64,000 nt of DNA from Lacipirellula parvula (GTDB lineage Bacteria; Planctomycetota; Planctomycetia; Pirellulales; Lacipirellulaceae), in contig NZ_AP021861.1 in NCBI RefSeq assembly GCF_009177095.1, positions 3,454,501 to 3,518,500 on the forward strand, read 5' to 3'. This document shows, in pieces, positions 51,965 through 60,753 of this stretch (position 1 is its first letter; every line of letters starts with the position of its first letter). The notes beneath the pieces were generated by a model. That model was not told where the DNA came from, ran no database searches, and was given only the letters and a program-made list of their open reading frames with translations. A program made the position numbers and the translations under genes.

Positions 51965-54328
51965 CTACTCAAGATCGACCGTCACGCTTTCAATCTCCCC
52001 GTTGAACGCAAACGGCGGCTTGTAGTCGAAGGAAACCGCCGAGCCGACGTCCATGCCGACGTCGAGCCCTTCGCTGATTGACATCTGAATCGGAATCGTC
52101 CGCTCCAAGCGACCTTCGGCGATCCGCTTCCCGTTCACCGACAGCGTCACCGTGCCTCCCTGGCCCATGTCGGCGTAGTTCTGCGGGTTCGGTTTGCCGT
52201 CATACTTAAACTCAGCGACGAGCGTCGCCTTTCCTTTCGGCAGCGGTTCGTGGGCCGCGAGCGTCGTCCGATCATTGGCGAGGAAGTTGTAGACGAACGT
52301 CGGTTTTCCTTCCTTCAGATATAGGCCGTAGCCTCCTTCGAGTCCGCCTTGCGTGACGATCATTCCCTCGGCCTTTTCAGGGACGTCTATCTGGGCCGTC
52401 ACCTTCCACGACTTGTTGAGCATCGGCGGCGAGGCAGCGTCGGGCAGGCCGACGGTTCCCGGGTAGTAAGTGATGTGGTTGCGTCCCCGCACGAGGCTGG
52501 GGCGGCCCATCGCTTCCGCGTTCATCCGAATCGTGCCGCGCCAGTCGAGCGGCAACACATTGTGCTCGGCCGCCTCGACCCACCACAGGTCTTGCAACTC
52601 GCGGAGCTTCGCCGGCTCCTTCGCGGCGAGATCCTCGGCCTGCGAGAAATCTTCGTCAACGTGATACAACTCCCATCGCTGCTTGTCTGGATCGAACCCT
52701 TCGCGGGTCGCTTGCCACGGCGGAAACGAAACCGCCGACGCCATCCATCCTTCGTGGTAGATGCCACGATTGAGCGCCATCTCAAAGTACTGCGTCGTGC
52801 GTTGCTCTTTCGCCTTTGCATCGTCGAATGCCGCGGCGAAGCTCGCTCCCTCGATTGGCTTCTGCTCGATGCCATTCAGTTCCGTCGGCGCCGTGATGCC
52901 GCAGACTTCGTAGATGGTCGGCACGACGTCGATCGTGTGCGTGAACTGCGATCGCATCCCTCCCTGATCTTTAATCTTCGCCGGCCACGAAATGATCATT
53001 GGATTGCGAGTGCCGCCAAAGTGGGACGCCACCTGCTTCGTCCACTGGAACGGCGTGTTCATCGCATGCGCCCAGGCGCTCGGGAAGTGATTAAAATGCT
53101 TCGGCCCGCCGAGCTCGTCGATCGCCTTGATGTTGTCTTGCCACTTTTCGGCAAAACCGTTGAAGAACATGTTTTCGCTCAGCGAACCCTCGATGCCGCC
53201 TTCAGCGCTCGAACCGTTGTCGCCCGCGATGTAGATGATGACCGTGTTGTCGGCGTCGGGCAGGGCCTTCACCGCCTCGACGATGCGGCCCATCTCATGA
53301 TCGCAGTGGGCGCCGTACGCACAGAAGACTTCCATCATCCGCGCGTAGAGCCGTTTTTGATCGGCGTTGAGCGACTCCCACGCCGGCAGGCCGTCGGGGC
53401 GCGCCGTCAGTTTCGCATTCGCCGGGATGACGCCCAGCTTCTTCTGCCGCGCGAACGTTTCCTTGCGGTACTCATCCCAGCCGTTATCGAACTTCCCCTT
53501 AAACTTCGCGATCCAATCTTTGGGGGCTTGATGGGGAGCATGCGTCGCCCCTGGCGCCACGTACAAGAAAAACGGCTTGTCGGGCGAGATGCTTTTCGCT
53601 TTGCGCAGCCACGCGATCGAGTGGTCGGCGAGATCCTCGGTGAGATGGTAATTGGGATCGTCCGACGCCGGCACGAGGTTGCGATTTTCATACAGCACCG
53701 GGTTCCAATGGTTCATGTCGCCGGCGTTGAACCCGTAGAAGTAGTCGAACCCCAGCCCGTTCGCCCAACGATCGAACGGCCCCGCGTCACTTAGTTCCCA
53801 CGTCGGCGTGTTGTGATTCTTGCCGATCCAGGCGGTGTTGTAGCCATTCTGCCGCAGCACCTCGCCGACCGTGCCGCAGCTGCGCGGCAAGATGCACGTG
53901 TAACCGTCGTACCCGGTAGCGAGCTCGGTGATCCCCGCGAACGCTGCGGAGTGATGGTTGCGGCCGGTGATGAGCGCCGCTCGCGTCGGACTGCAGAGCG
54001 CGGTTGTGTGGAAGCGGTTGAACCGCAAGCCTTCCTTCGCAAGCCGATCCATCGTCGGCGAGGGGACACCGCCGCCGAACGTGTTGAACTGCCCAAAGCC
54101 GGCGTCGTCGAGCAAGATGAGCACGACGTTCGGCGCCCCCTTTGGCGCTTTTACGGGCTGCGGGAATTGGGCGGGATCGGAATCAAGGTAAGTGCGACCG
54201 ACGTTGCCGGAAAAATGGAAGTCGGGCCGCGGTAGCACCGCGGGCGTTGGTTCGGCAGCTAGGGCGATTGTTGCAAGGCTCACAGTTGCAGCAGCGAGCG
54301 CGAGCGCATAACGATGTTGCAGGAACAT
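51965..54328 (-). CDS. Arylsulfatase (large, periplasmic)
   Basis: The 787-residue product starts at the ATG at 54328 (MFLQHRYALALAAATVSL) with a signal peptide ending near ALAAEP; an open frame of 48 further codons runs into a repeat region and is not used. NVVLILLDDAGFGQFNTFGG holds the metal-binding Asp pair, and HTTALCSPTRAALITGR the formylglycine site (CSPTR). GDNGSSAEGGIEGSL and GGTRNPMIISWPAKIKDQGG follow. The last 150 residues form a beta-sandwich of the type found in long arylsulfatases. It hydrolyses sulfate esters and needs the FGE activating enzyme encoded elsewhere. It precedes the DUF1254 gene. Confidence 0.95.
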   Translation of the reverse strand: MFLQHRYALALAAATVSLATIALAAEPTPAVLPRPDFHFSGNVGRTYLDSDPAQFPQPVKAPKGAPNVVLILLDDAGFGQFNTFGGGVPSPTMDRLAKEGLRFNRFHTTALCSPTRAALITGRNHHSAAFAGITELATGYDGYTCILPRSCGTVGEVLRQNGYNTAWIGKNHNTPTWELSDAGPFDRWANGLGFDYFYGFNAGDMNHWNPVLYENRNLVPASDDPNYHLTEDLADHSIAWLRKAKSISPDKPFFLYVAPGATHAPHQAPKDWIAKFKGKFDNGWDEYRKETFARQKKLGVIPANAKLTARPDGLPAWESLNADQKRLYARMMEVFCAYGAHCDHEMGRIVEAVKALPDADNTVIIYIAGDNGSSAEGGIEGSLSENMFFNGFAEKWQDNIKAIDELGGPKHFNHFPSAWAHAMNTPFQWTKQVASHFGGTRNPMIISWPAKIKDQGGMRSQFTHTIDVVPTIYEVCGITAPTELNGIEQKPIEGASFAAAFDDAKAKEQRTTQYFEMALNRGIYHEGWMASAVSFPPWQATREGFDPDKQRWELYHVDEDFSQAEDLAAKEPAKLRELQDLWWVEAAEHNVLPLDWRGTIRMNAEAMGRPSLVRGRNHITYYPGTVGLPDAASPPMLNKSWKVTAQIDVPEKAEGMIVTQGGLEGGYGLYLKEGKPTFVYNFLANDRTTLAAHEPLPKGKATLVAEFKYDGKPNPQNYADMGQGGTVTLSVNGKRIAEGRLERTIPIQMSISEGLDVGMDVGSAVSFDYKPPFAFNGEIESVTVDLE

Positions 54329-54376
54329 CTTACTCTCCGACGAGAATGAAAAGGCAATTGACGACTCGTTGTCATG

Positions 54377-54582
54377 CCGGAGCCCCCGAAGGGGGCGGCA
54401 TGATGTAGCCAGGGGCGCCAGCCCCTGGCTTGAAGCAGCGTGATGCCCAGAGCCCCGTGAGGGGCGACACATTTCTAGAACGTGATGACAACAGTGCCGC
54501 CCCTCACGGGGCTAACCAAACTATTCGGCCCAGAGACCAGGGGCTCGCGCCCCTGGCTACATCACTCGGCCCCTCCGGGGCC
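54377..54582. repeat. 206-bp composite palindrome between two sulfatase genes
   Basis: The left half (54377-54470) and right half (54494-54582) are inverted versions of the same composite unit: a CCCCGGAGGGG-type hairpin, TGATGTAGCCAGGGGCGCC..CCTGG, and AGCCCCGTGAGGGGCG..CAC. Each half contains its own hairpins (for example 54408-54429 and 54538-54557). It dominates the 389-bp gap (54329-54717) upstream of the sulfatase at 51965; the rest of that gap shows nothing recognisable. Confidence 0.8.
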
Positions 54583-54717
54583 AACAATGCAGTTAGCAAT
54601 TGATATCGTTAGCCGATGCGCATTCCTGACACGGGCAGAACGAGCCGAAACATTCACGATATCCAGGCTCACACTCACAGATAGTCCGGTGCGAGGTATG
54701 CAAAAACCCTCACCCGC

Positions 54718-56388
54718 TCACTTCGCCGGCGTTTCCCCTTCTTTCAGCATCGGGAACGCCGCTTCAATCTTCTTCTTCGCTTTGATCTCGCGCAGCGTCT
54801 CATCCAGAATCGTCGCCGGATTGAAGCTGGGCGGCGTCGACCGCGGCGGGAATTCTTCGAACGTCTCCGCAAACACGAAGACGTCGTTCATCACGCCATA
54901 CATCATCTGAACGTGATTCATCTGCCAATCCCAGAACGTGTTCGACGTGATGTCAGCCCGCTCGTAGGGATCTTGGAACAAATTGAAGATCTTCTGCAGC
55001 CGCAGCTTAGTGAACGGCTCGGCCCAGACTTGCATCGTGCCGGGCGAGCGTTGTTCTTCGAAAACGTACTTGTAGTCGCCCTGTCGATAGCCGACGAGTT
55101 CGCCGTCGTCGTCGCTGTAGAAGAAATCGTTGCGAGCGCTCTTGGCGCCGTTGTTCTTGCCGGCAGTCCCTTCGACCGACGTGAGGAACTTCGACTGATC
55201 GTGCCCGTCGAGGTGAACCTTATAATCCTTGCCGTTGGCCTTGTAGCCTTGCTTCAGCTTGTCGACGATCGCCGGCTCGCCCGCGACCGCGCACAGCGTC
55301 GGAACCCAATCATTGTGGCTCATCAGCTCGTTGGTGATGGTTCCCGGCTTGATCTTCCCCGGCCAGCGCACGAGGCACGGCACGCGGAACGCCCCCTCCC
55401 AGTTCGTGTTCTTTTCCGAACGGAACGGCGTCATTGCCCCGTCAGGCCAGGTGTTCATGTGGGGGCCGTTGTCGCTTGAGTAAACGACGATCGTATTGTC
55501 GGCGATTCCCATGTCGTCGAGCGCCTTGAGGATCGAGCCGATCGTCTCGTCATGCTCGATCATGCCGTCGACGTATTCGCTGTCGCCGTGCGTATAGCGG
55601 CCGCGGTGTTCGGGCCGCACGTGGGTTCGCAAGTGCATCCGCGTCGAGTTGAACCAGCAGAAGAACGGCTTCCCCGCGTCGTGCTGCCGCTTCATGTAGT
55701 CGATCGCCGCCGCCGAAGTTTCGTCGTCGATCGTCTCCATCCGCTTCTTCGTGAGGGCGCCGGTATCTTCGATCTTCTGCTTGCCGATCTTGCCGAACCG
55801 CGGGTCGACGGTCGGGTCGTCGACGTCGGTCGCCGTGCACTTCAGCACGCCACGCGGGCCGTATTTCTTGAGGTACGCCGGATCTTTCGGGTAATCGGGC
55901 AGCTCCGGCTCTTCTTCAGCGTTGAGGTGGTAGAGGTTGCCAAAGAACTCGTCAAAGCCGTTCACCGTCGGCAGCGATTCGTTGCGATCGCCCACATGGT
56001 TCTTGCCGAACTGCCCAGTCGCGTAACCGAGATTCTTCAGCAACCCGCCAATGCTGGGGTCGAGTTGATTCATGCCCATCGGCGCGCCGGGGAAACCAAC
56101 CTTCGTCAGCCCGGAACGCAACCCATGCTGCCCGGTGAGGAATGCCGCGCGGCCGGCGGTGCACGATTGCTCGCCGTAGTAGTGGAGGAACCGCAGCCCC
56201 TCGTTCGCCAGGCGATCGATGTTCGGCGTTTCGTAGCCCATGACGCCGTCGCTGTAGGCGCTGACATTGGCGATGCCGATATCATCGCCGAAGATGACCA
56301 GGATATTCGGCTTCTCATCGGCCGCTTGAACCTGGGCGACGCTTGCCGCCGCCAACAACAGACACGCACGCCATGCGAGAGCGTTCAT
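54718..56388 (-). CDS. Arylsulfatase
   Basis: The 556-residue product starts at the ATG at 56388 (MNALAWRACLLLAAASVAQ), with a signal peptide ending near VQAADEKPN. NILVIFGDDIGIANVSAYSD has the metal-binding Asp pair, and EQSCTAGRAAFLTGQHG the formylglycine motif with alanine in place of proline (CTAGR), an accepted variant. GYATGQFGKNHVGD, WFNSTRMHLRTHV and YSSDNGPHMNTWPDG complete the active site. It is predicted to be periplasmic. The open frame runs 110 codons further upstream and crosses into the next intergenic region without coding character. It diverges from the amidase gene. Confidence 0.94.
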   Translation of the reverse strand: MNALAWRACLLLAAASVAQVQAADEKPNILVIFGDDIGIANVSAYSDGVMGYETPNIDRLANEGLRFLHYYGEQSCTAGRAAFLTGQHGLRSGLTKVGFPGAPMGMNQLDPSIGGLLKNLGYATGQFGKNHVGDRNESLPTVNGFDEFFGNLYHLNAEEEPELPDYPKDPAYLKKYGPRGVLKCTATDVDDPTVDPRFGKIGKQKIEDTGALTKKRMETIDDETSAAAIDYMKRQHDAGKPFFCWFNSTRMHLRTHVRPEHRGRYTHGDSEYVDGMIEHDETIGSILKALDDMGIADNTIVVYSSDNGPHMNTWPDGAMTPFRSEKNTNWEGAFRVPCLVRWPGKIKPGTITNELMSHNDWVPTLCAVAGEPAIVDKLKQGYKANGKDYKVHLDGHDQSKFLTSVEGTAGKNNGAKSARNDFFYSDDDGELVGYRQGDYKYVFEEQRSPGTMQVWAEPFTKLRLQKIFNLFQDPYERADITSNTFWDWQMNHVQMMYGVMNDVFVFAETFEEFPPRSTPPSFNPATILDETLREIKAKKKIEAAFPMLKEGETPAK

Positions 56389-56674
56389 CGCAGCCTCCGA
56401 AGATGTTCGTTGTGCAGAAAAGCGATTCGCGCGAGCGTTCGCTCGGCGAACTCGACCATCGGCGTCCCGCGGCAAGTATAGCTTGCTACGATCGGCAAAG
56501 TCCACAATTCCCGCATGATCGACCGCAATTGCGGCGAACGGTACGGCGCGAACTCCCCGTCCTGCACGCAGCGCCGATCGCAGCGGCAAACCGCCTGCGC
56601 ATCGAAACCTATAGTACTGACGAACGTCGACGCTTCCATGACTCGGCGACTTCCGTTTGCACTGCGAGGTGACG

Positions 56675-57760
56675 ATGCGCTCACGACTCTCCGCCTGCCT
56701 GCTGGCGACCTTTCTCATCGCTGGCGGATTCCTGGCGGTGACGCGGCTCGACGCCTGTTCGCGCGCCGTCTACCTCGGCCCCAACAGCACGATCATCACC
56801 GTTCGCAGCATGGACTGGGTGAGCAACATCGGCACGAACCTGTGGGTGATGCCGCGCGGCATCGCTCGCGACGGCGCCGCCGGGCCCAAGTCGATGGAGT
56901 GGACCTCGAAGTACGGCAGCGTGATTGGCTCTGCGTTCGACGCCGCCACCTGCGACGGCATGAACGAGCAAGGCCTCGTCACGAATCTGCTCTACCTGGC
57001 CGAATCGCAATACCCCACGCCCAAGCCGAACGACCCCCGCCGCACGATGTCGATTTCCGCGTGGGCTCAGTACGTGCTCGACAATTACTCGACCGTCGCC
57101 GAAGCGGTCGACGCCCTCAGCAAGGAAGAGTTTTACGTCGTCCCGGTTGAAACGCCCGATGGTCACGCCGGCACGGTGCACCTCGCCATTTCCGACCCGA
57201 CCGGCGACTCGGCGATCTTCGAATACGTCGACGGCCAACTCGTGATCCACCACGGCCGCGAGTACCAGGTGATGACCAACTCGCCGATCTACTCGCAGCA
57301 ACTCGCGCTCGACGCCTACTGGCAGCAAATCGGCGGCACGACGATGCTGCCCGGCACGAACCGCGCCTCCGATCGCTTCGTCCGGGCGTCGTTCTACATC
57401 AACGCCGTCCCGCAGACGGACAAGATTGAAGAAGCGATCGCCAGCGCGTTCAGCGTCATTCGCAACGTCTCGGTGCCGCTCGGCATCTCGACGCCAGGGC
57501 AGCCGAACATTTCGTCGACGCTGTGGCGCACCCTCTCCGACCACAAGAACCGCCGCTACTACTTCGAATCGACGAGCAGCCCGAGCATTTTTTGGATCGA
57601 CTTGGCCGACCTTGACCTCAAGGAAGGGGCGCCGGTGAAGAAGCTGACCGTCAACGACGGCTCGATTTACGCGGGCGACGCGGCGGACATGTTCAAGCCG
57701 ACGCCAGCGTTCAAGTTCCTGCCGGCCGTGCCGCCGGCTACGAGCGAAGCGAAGAAATAG
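56675..57760 (+). CDS. Linear amide C-N hydrolase of the choloylglycine hydrolase family
   Basis: The 361-residue Ntn-hydrolase starts at the ATG at 56675, with GAGGTG just upstream. A signal peptide runs to LDAC, and the Cys of DACSRAVYLG is the predicted nucleophile exposed after cleavage, as in bile-salt hydrolases and penicillin V acylases. VRSMDWVSNIGTNLW carries the conserved Arg and Asp, and GREYQVMTNSPIYSQQL the Asn of the oxyanion region; NRASDRFVRASFYI gives the conserved Arg. It would cleave amide bonds of an N-acyl substrate in the periplasm; the substrate is unknown here. It is divergent from the sulfatase. Confidence 0.9.
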   Translation: MRSRLSACLLATFLIAGGFLAVTRLDACSRAVYLGPNSTIITVRSMDWVSNIGTNLWVMPRGIARDGAAGPKSMEWTSKYGSVIGSAFDAATCDGMNEQGLVTNLLYLAESQYPTPKPNDPRRTMSISAWAQYVLDNYSTVAEAVDALSKEEFYVVPVETPDGHAGTVHLAISDPTGDSAIFEYVDGQLVIHHGREYQVMTNSPIYSQQLALDAYWQQIGGTTMLPGTNRASDRFVRASFYINAVPQTDKIEEAIASAFSVIRNVSVPLGISTPGQPNISSTLWRTLSDHKNRRYYFESTSSPSIFWIDLADLDLKEGAPVKKLTVNDGSIYAGDAADMFKPTPAFKFLPAVPPATSEAKK

Positions 57761-57913
57761 CCTCCTTCGCGTCGCCCAAGCGACAGCAGCTAGCACCGAC
57801 GGCGCCGCCACACCCCCACTTGATGTTGTGGTCCCGGCCGTTGGTCGATACATCACTCTAGCGGCGTTCCACTCGCACGGAATCGCCGCCCACCCCGTGA
57901 TGGCTCGACCGCA

Positions 57914-58630
57914 ATGACTTTCGCACCACTCGCCCGCTTGGCGTCGCATCGTCGCGCTGCGCGCACGCTGCTCGGCCTGCTTCACCTCAGCGGTGGGCTC
58001 GCCGCAATCGCCGCCGCCACGCCGGCCGTCGCGCAGCAGTACTACTACCAACCGGCGCCTAGCTACTACCGCAACGACACCGTCGGCGGCGCTGTGGTGG
58101 GCGGCGGACTCGGCGCCGTTACCGGCGCGCTCATCGGCGGCCGCGATCAACGCGGCGAAGGCGCCCTCATCGGCGCCGGCGTCGGAGCCCTTGCCGGCGG
58201 ACTCGTCGGCAACTCGGTCGACCAGGCCGACCGCCGCGCGACGGCCACCGGCGTCGCGGTCGCCAATCAAGCCAACGCCCAAGTCGCCGCCCAAGCGGTG
58301 ACCAATTTTGACCTCGTCGAAATGACCCGCGCCGGCGTCAGCGAAGACCTCATCATCAGCACCATTCGCAGCCGCGGCAGCCGCCTCGACCTCAGCCCCA
58401 ACGGCCTCATCGCGCTCAAGCAAAGCGGCGTGAGCGACCGCGTCGTCATGGCGGCTCAATCGTCGGCCCCCAATGGCTACGCCCCCGCCTACGTCGCTAC
58501 GGCGCCCGCGGCGGTGATTGCCCCGCGCCCGGTCGTGTACGTCGAGCCGGCGCCAGTGATTCACTATTACTCGGGCCCGCGGTGGGGATATCACTACCAT
58601 TACCACCACGGCCATCACGGCCATTGGTAA
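57914..58630 (+). CDS. Glycine-zipper protein with His-rich C-terminus
   Basis: The 238-residue protein has a signal-peptide-like start ([19 protein letters not shown]) and a [14 protein letters not shown] stretch. A glycine-zipper pair follows: [19 protein letters not shown] and [19 protein letters not shown], of the YMGG/Rick_17kDa type found in outer-membrane-associated proteins. A helical region ending [20 protein letters not shown] resembles planctomycete proteins with an HTH-like end. The last residues are rich in His, Tyr and Trp ([13 protein letters not shown]), possibly metal-binding. It is likely envelope-associated. No enzymatic role visible. Confidence 0.8.
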   Translation: MTFAPLARLASHRRAARTLLGLLHLSGGLAAIAAATPAVAQQYYYQPAPSYYRNDTVGGAVVGGGLGAVTGALIGGRDQRGEGALIGAGVGALAGGLVGNSVDQADRRATATGVAVANQANAQVAAQAVTNFDLVEMTRAGVSEDLIISTIRSRGSRLDLSPNGLIALKQSGVSDRVVMAAQSSAPNGYAPAYVATAPAAVIAPRPVVYVEPAPVIHYYSGPRWGYHYHYHHGHHGHW

Positions 58631-58655
58631 GGTGCGTCGCGAGCAGTCGCCGCGA

Positions 58656-59444
58656 TCACTCGTCGGCCGGACCGCTGCACAACAATCTGCAGTACCAGAC
58701 TCCAACGGCAACGACGGTCAACAGAAAGCCAACTGCCACGAGCTTCACCGCTCCCGCGGAGTTGACGCCGCATCGCGCCACCGCTCGGCGTCCCTCCAAC
58801 TCCGTCAGAAAGAATTCTGCCGGCATCGCCAGGATCGCAATGGCGAAGGCGATTGCGTAGACCAGCCCGCCGACGACGACGCCGGCAAACGTCGCCAGCG
58901 CGAGGATACTTGCCCACGACACATCCTCCTTACCCGCGATGAGCCAATTAAAGAAGCCGTAGACGGAGAGCACGCTGACTACCGCCAGGGTTTGACGGAC
59001 CAAGCGAAATCGCCGCCAGCGAGTTTCCAGCGGGGTAAACGGCACCTCCAAGCAGCGGTCGACGTGAAGCAGCAACTGCGACGTCACCTCCGCCACGCAC
59101 TGCGTGAGTCGACTCTCATCGGAGAACGAATCGAACGCCAAGCTAGCGACCGACTTCACGGCGACCGAAACGACTCTCGCCACTGCTCCTGCCGCACTGC
59201 CGCTGCCTGCCTGAACTTCGGACCTCGTCGCTTTCGCCTTGTGTTCGACAGTCCTCTCGTTGAGGCGACCGCAGATTCGAGCTGACACTCTCGTCACTCC
59301 GCCCGCGGCGACCAGCTCCACAATCTCAATCTGCAAGTCGTGCGATCGGACGAACTCGCGACGCAGTTCCAAGTGCTCCTGCAGCTGTTGCTGCAAGTAG
59401 TCGTCAAACGCGCCGCGCTCCCCGCTCTCGTTGTTCTCGTTCAT
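58656..59444 (-). CDS. Membrane protein of unknown function
   Basis: The 262-residue protein starts with a cytoplasmic helical part (about 1-150) including LQQQLQEHLELRREFVRSHD and ESRLTQCVAEVTSQLLLHVD, followed by three hydrophobic helices: LAVVSVLSVYGFFNWLI, ILALATFAGVVVGGLVYAIA and KLVAVGFLLTVVAVGVWYCR. There is no catalytic motif. It is convergent with the glycine-zipper gene, whose stop is 25 nt away. I do not recognise a family; coding character rests on clean membrane segmentation and good codon use. Confidence 0.68.
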   Translation of the reverse strand: MNENNESGERGAFDDYLQQQLQEHLELRREFVRSHDLQIEIVELVAAGGVTRVSARICGRLNERTVEHKAKATRSEVQAGSGSAAGAVARVVSVAVKSVASLAFDSFSDESRLTQCVAEVTSQLLLHVDRCLEVPFTPLETRWRRFRLVRQTLAVVSVLSVYGFFNWLIAGKEDVSWASILALATFAGVVVGGLVYAIAFAIAILAMPAEFFLTELEGRRAVARCGVNSAGAVKLVAVGFLLTVVAVGVWYCRLLCSGPADE

Positions 59445-59540
59445 CGACCGCTGCTTAACTCCAAAGGCGATTACTTGCCCCGCGATTCTCTGTTCGCCTC
59501 ACACGCTGCCGACGATTCTGCATTGACGTCGCGGCGATGG

Positions 59541-59774
59541 GCGCCATGCTCTTGCCCCTCAAGGGGCTTTGCCCAAAAATCATTTGTGGGAGGCGTCTCC
59601 GACGCCGATTTCGTCCACCACCACAAGCCGTGGTGGTTTCACCACGCCGCTTCGGGGTCGGAGACCCCGCCCATAGATTTTTTGGGCAAAGCCCCCTCAA
59701 GGCATGAGCATGCGAACTCTGCATGGCCTCTAACGAGCGCTTCCACATGTCGACGCTTCGCGACGACATGCCGC
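59541..59774 (+). repeat. Family V repeat, copy 3, split by an inserted element
   Basis: The left part CGCCATGCTCTTGCCCCTCA.. (from 59541) and right part GGCATGAGCATGCG..GTCGACGCTTCGCGACGAC (to about 59774) are both present, as in the uninterrupted copies at 49031 and 63041. Between them sits a 128-bp unit with terminal inverted repeats (59565-59692). Confidence 0.75.
59565..59692 (-). mobile_element. MITE-like element (family I copy E) inside a family V repeat
   Basis: A 128-bp unit with 15-bp perfect terminal inverted repeats (GGCTTTGCCCAAAAA at both ends) and a 91-bp core at 59585-59675 carrying the family I arms in reverse orientation. It is bounded by direct repeats CCCCTCAAGG at 59555-59564 and 59693-59702; the exact boundary between terminal repeat and duplication is ambiguous (5 to 10 bp). 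No coding capacity. This matches a non-autonomous transposable element. Confidence 0.82.
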
Positions 59775-59785
59775 CCGCCGCTAGC

Positions 59786-59953
59786 TTAAGGGCGCCACGC
59801 GTATCCGCAAGCGGGACACCGCGGCGGCTTACGGTCGGCCAGAAGGGCAAGCAACCCGATGGGGAAACCGACGATCGCGACCACAACTTGCCAAGTATGA
59901 AATTCGCGCGACGCGCTGCCCTCCTGGCACTTTGGACAGACGAATTTCGCCAT
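59786..59953 (-). CDS. 55-residue double-CxxC membrane peptide
   Basis: A short frame from the ATG at 59953 to the TAA at 59786 encodes MAKFVCPKCQEGSASREF.., a hydrophobic segment (VVVAIVGFPIGLLALLA) and ..KPPRCPACGYAWRP. Two CPxC knuckles flank a single membrane helix, so the two ends may form a zinc ribbon with the helix folding back, or bind metal separately. It is too short for a normal ORF search, and there is no Shine-Dalgarno site, but the even spacing of the Cys pairs and the hydrophobic core argue that it is real. It lies next to the split repeat. No named family recognised. Confidence 0.6.
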   Translation of the reverse strand: MAKFVCPKCQEGSASREFHTWQVVVAIVGFPIGLLALLADRKPPRCPACGYAWRP

Positions 59954-60278
59954 AGCAGTATTGATGTGGTCAGTTGTGCGAGCGGGAAATTGAATAGCGA
60001 GAGTGTAACCGATCTAGATTTCAGGTGGCAAACTCTCGATCGCTGCTACTCGCGCCTCGCTCTAAATATCACCGGGCGCCGCTTCCGTGCTAGTGAGAAG
60101 TGCCGCCCCTCCGCGGCCCTCCAACCTCCCCTTCTCCCCCTGGGAGAAGGGCCGGGGATGAAGCGAGCCCTCTCACACGCCCCTCACGACGCATGCATTC
60201 ACACGCCCCGCAACGCGATCCCCCCGCCACGCTATAATCACTTCCCGCCCAATCCCCTCACTCCACGGAGCCCCTCCC
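59954..60278. other. Intergenic region between the 55-aa peptide and a small secreted protein gene
   Basis: The 325-bp region contains the hairpin repeat at 60128-60153 and no good coding frame. It should hold the promoter of the + gene at 60279 and of the 55-aa gene (-), but no clear pair is visible. Confidence 0.4.
60128..60153. repeat. CCCTTCTCCC hairpin repeat (family VI copy 1)
   Basis: A CCCTTCTCCC/GGGAGAAGGG hairpin with flanks matching those at 62384-62408 (CAACCT on the left and GGGGATGA on the right), so the shared unit is about 45 bp. Confidence 0.6.
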
Positions 60279-60599
60279 ATGAAACCTTTCGCACTTGTTC
60301 TCGTTGGCATCGTCCTCGGTTGGGCCGCATCGGGCGTCGACTGGCCCCGCAACGCCGTCGGCCAAGAAGCCTCAATTATCACCGAGCGCTTGGCGCCCCC
60401 CGAAGCCGTCGCCACCGCCCCGGCCGAGCCGATGATGATGGCCCCATTCCTCCCCCAAATGTCCGGTCGCTTCCAAATCGCCTCGGAAGCGGGCGCTTGC
60501 TACCGCCTCGACACCGTCACGGGCCGCGTGTGGCACATCACCCTCCACATGAAGCCCCGCGTCGTCGCCGAAGCGGTCGAAATGCCCATCATGCAGTAA
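60279..60599 (+). CDS. Small secreted protein of unknown function
   Basis: The 106-residue protein begins KPFALVLVGIVLGWAASGVD, a signal peptide or single anchor. The middle contains many Met, Pro and Ala (APAEPMMMAPFLPQMSGRFQ), and the end has a compact segment, GACYRLDTVTGRVWHITLHM. Beta-strand-like phrases with TVTGRVWH resemble a short single-domain protein. I see no catalytic residues or repeats. It precedes the third arylsulfatase gene by 154 bp on the same strand, but a shared operon is not clear. Confidence 0.7.
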   Translation: MKPFALVLVGIVLGWAASGVDWPRNAVGQEASIITERLAPPEAVATAPAEPMMMAPFLPQMSGRFQIASEAGACYRLDTVTGRVWHITLHMKPRVVAEAVEMPIMQ

Positions 60600-60753
60600 G
60601 CCGGCATGCTTGCCGCCACTCGCTACGCGTTGGCGGCGATCTGCCTCGCGGCTCTGGTGCGCGGTAATTGTCTAAGCACGCCTCGTTTATGTACAATACG
60701 GCCCGTCGCTCCGACTGCGCGCTTCTCGCGCCGACTCCTCAGGGGATCACCTC

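Noticed and set aside
56681-58711. A 676-codon minus-strand frame over the amidase and glycine-zipper genes
   Set aside because: The + strand has two clear genes here with signal peptides and active-site residues; the minus frame is Arg/Ala-rich and shadow-like.
59455-59886. A 143-codon minus-strand frame over the split repeat
   Set aside because: It runs through the MITE-like element and the family V repeat; its apparent peptide is made of repeat sequence.
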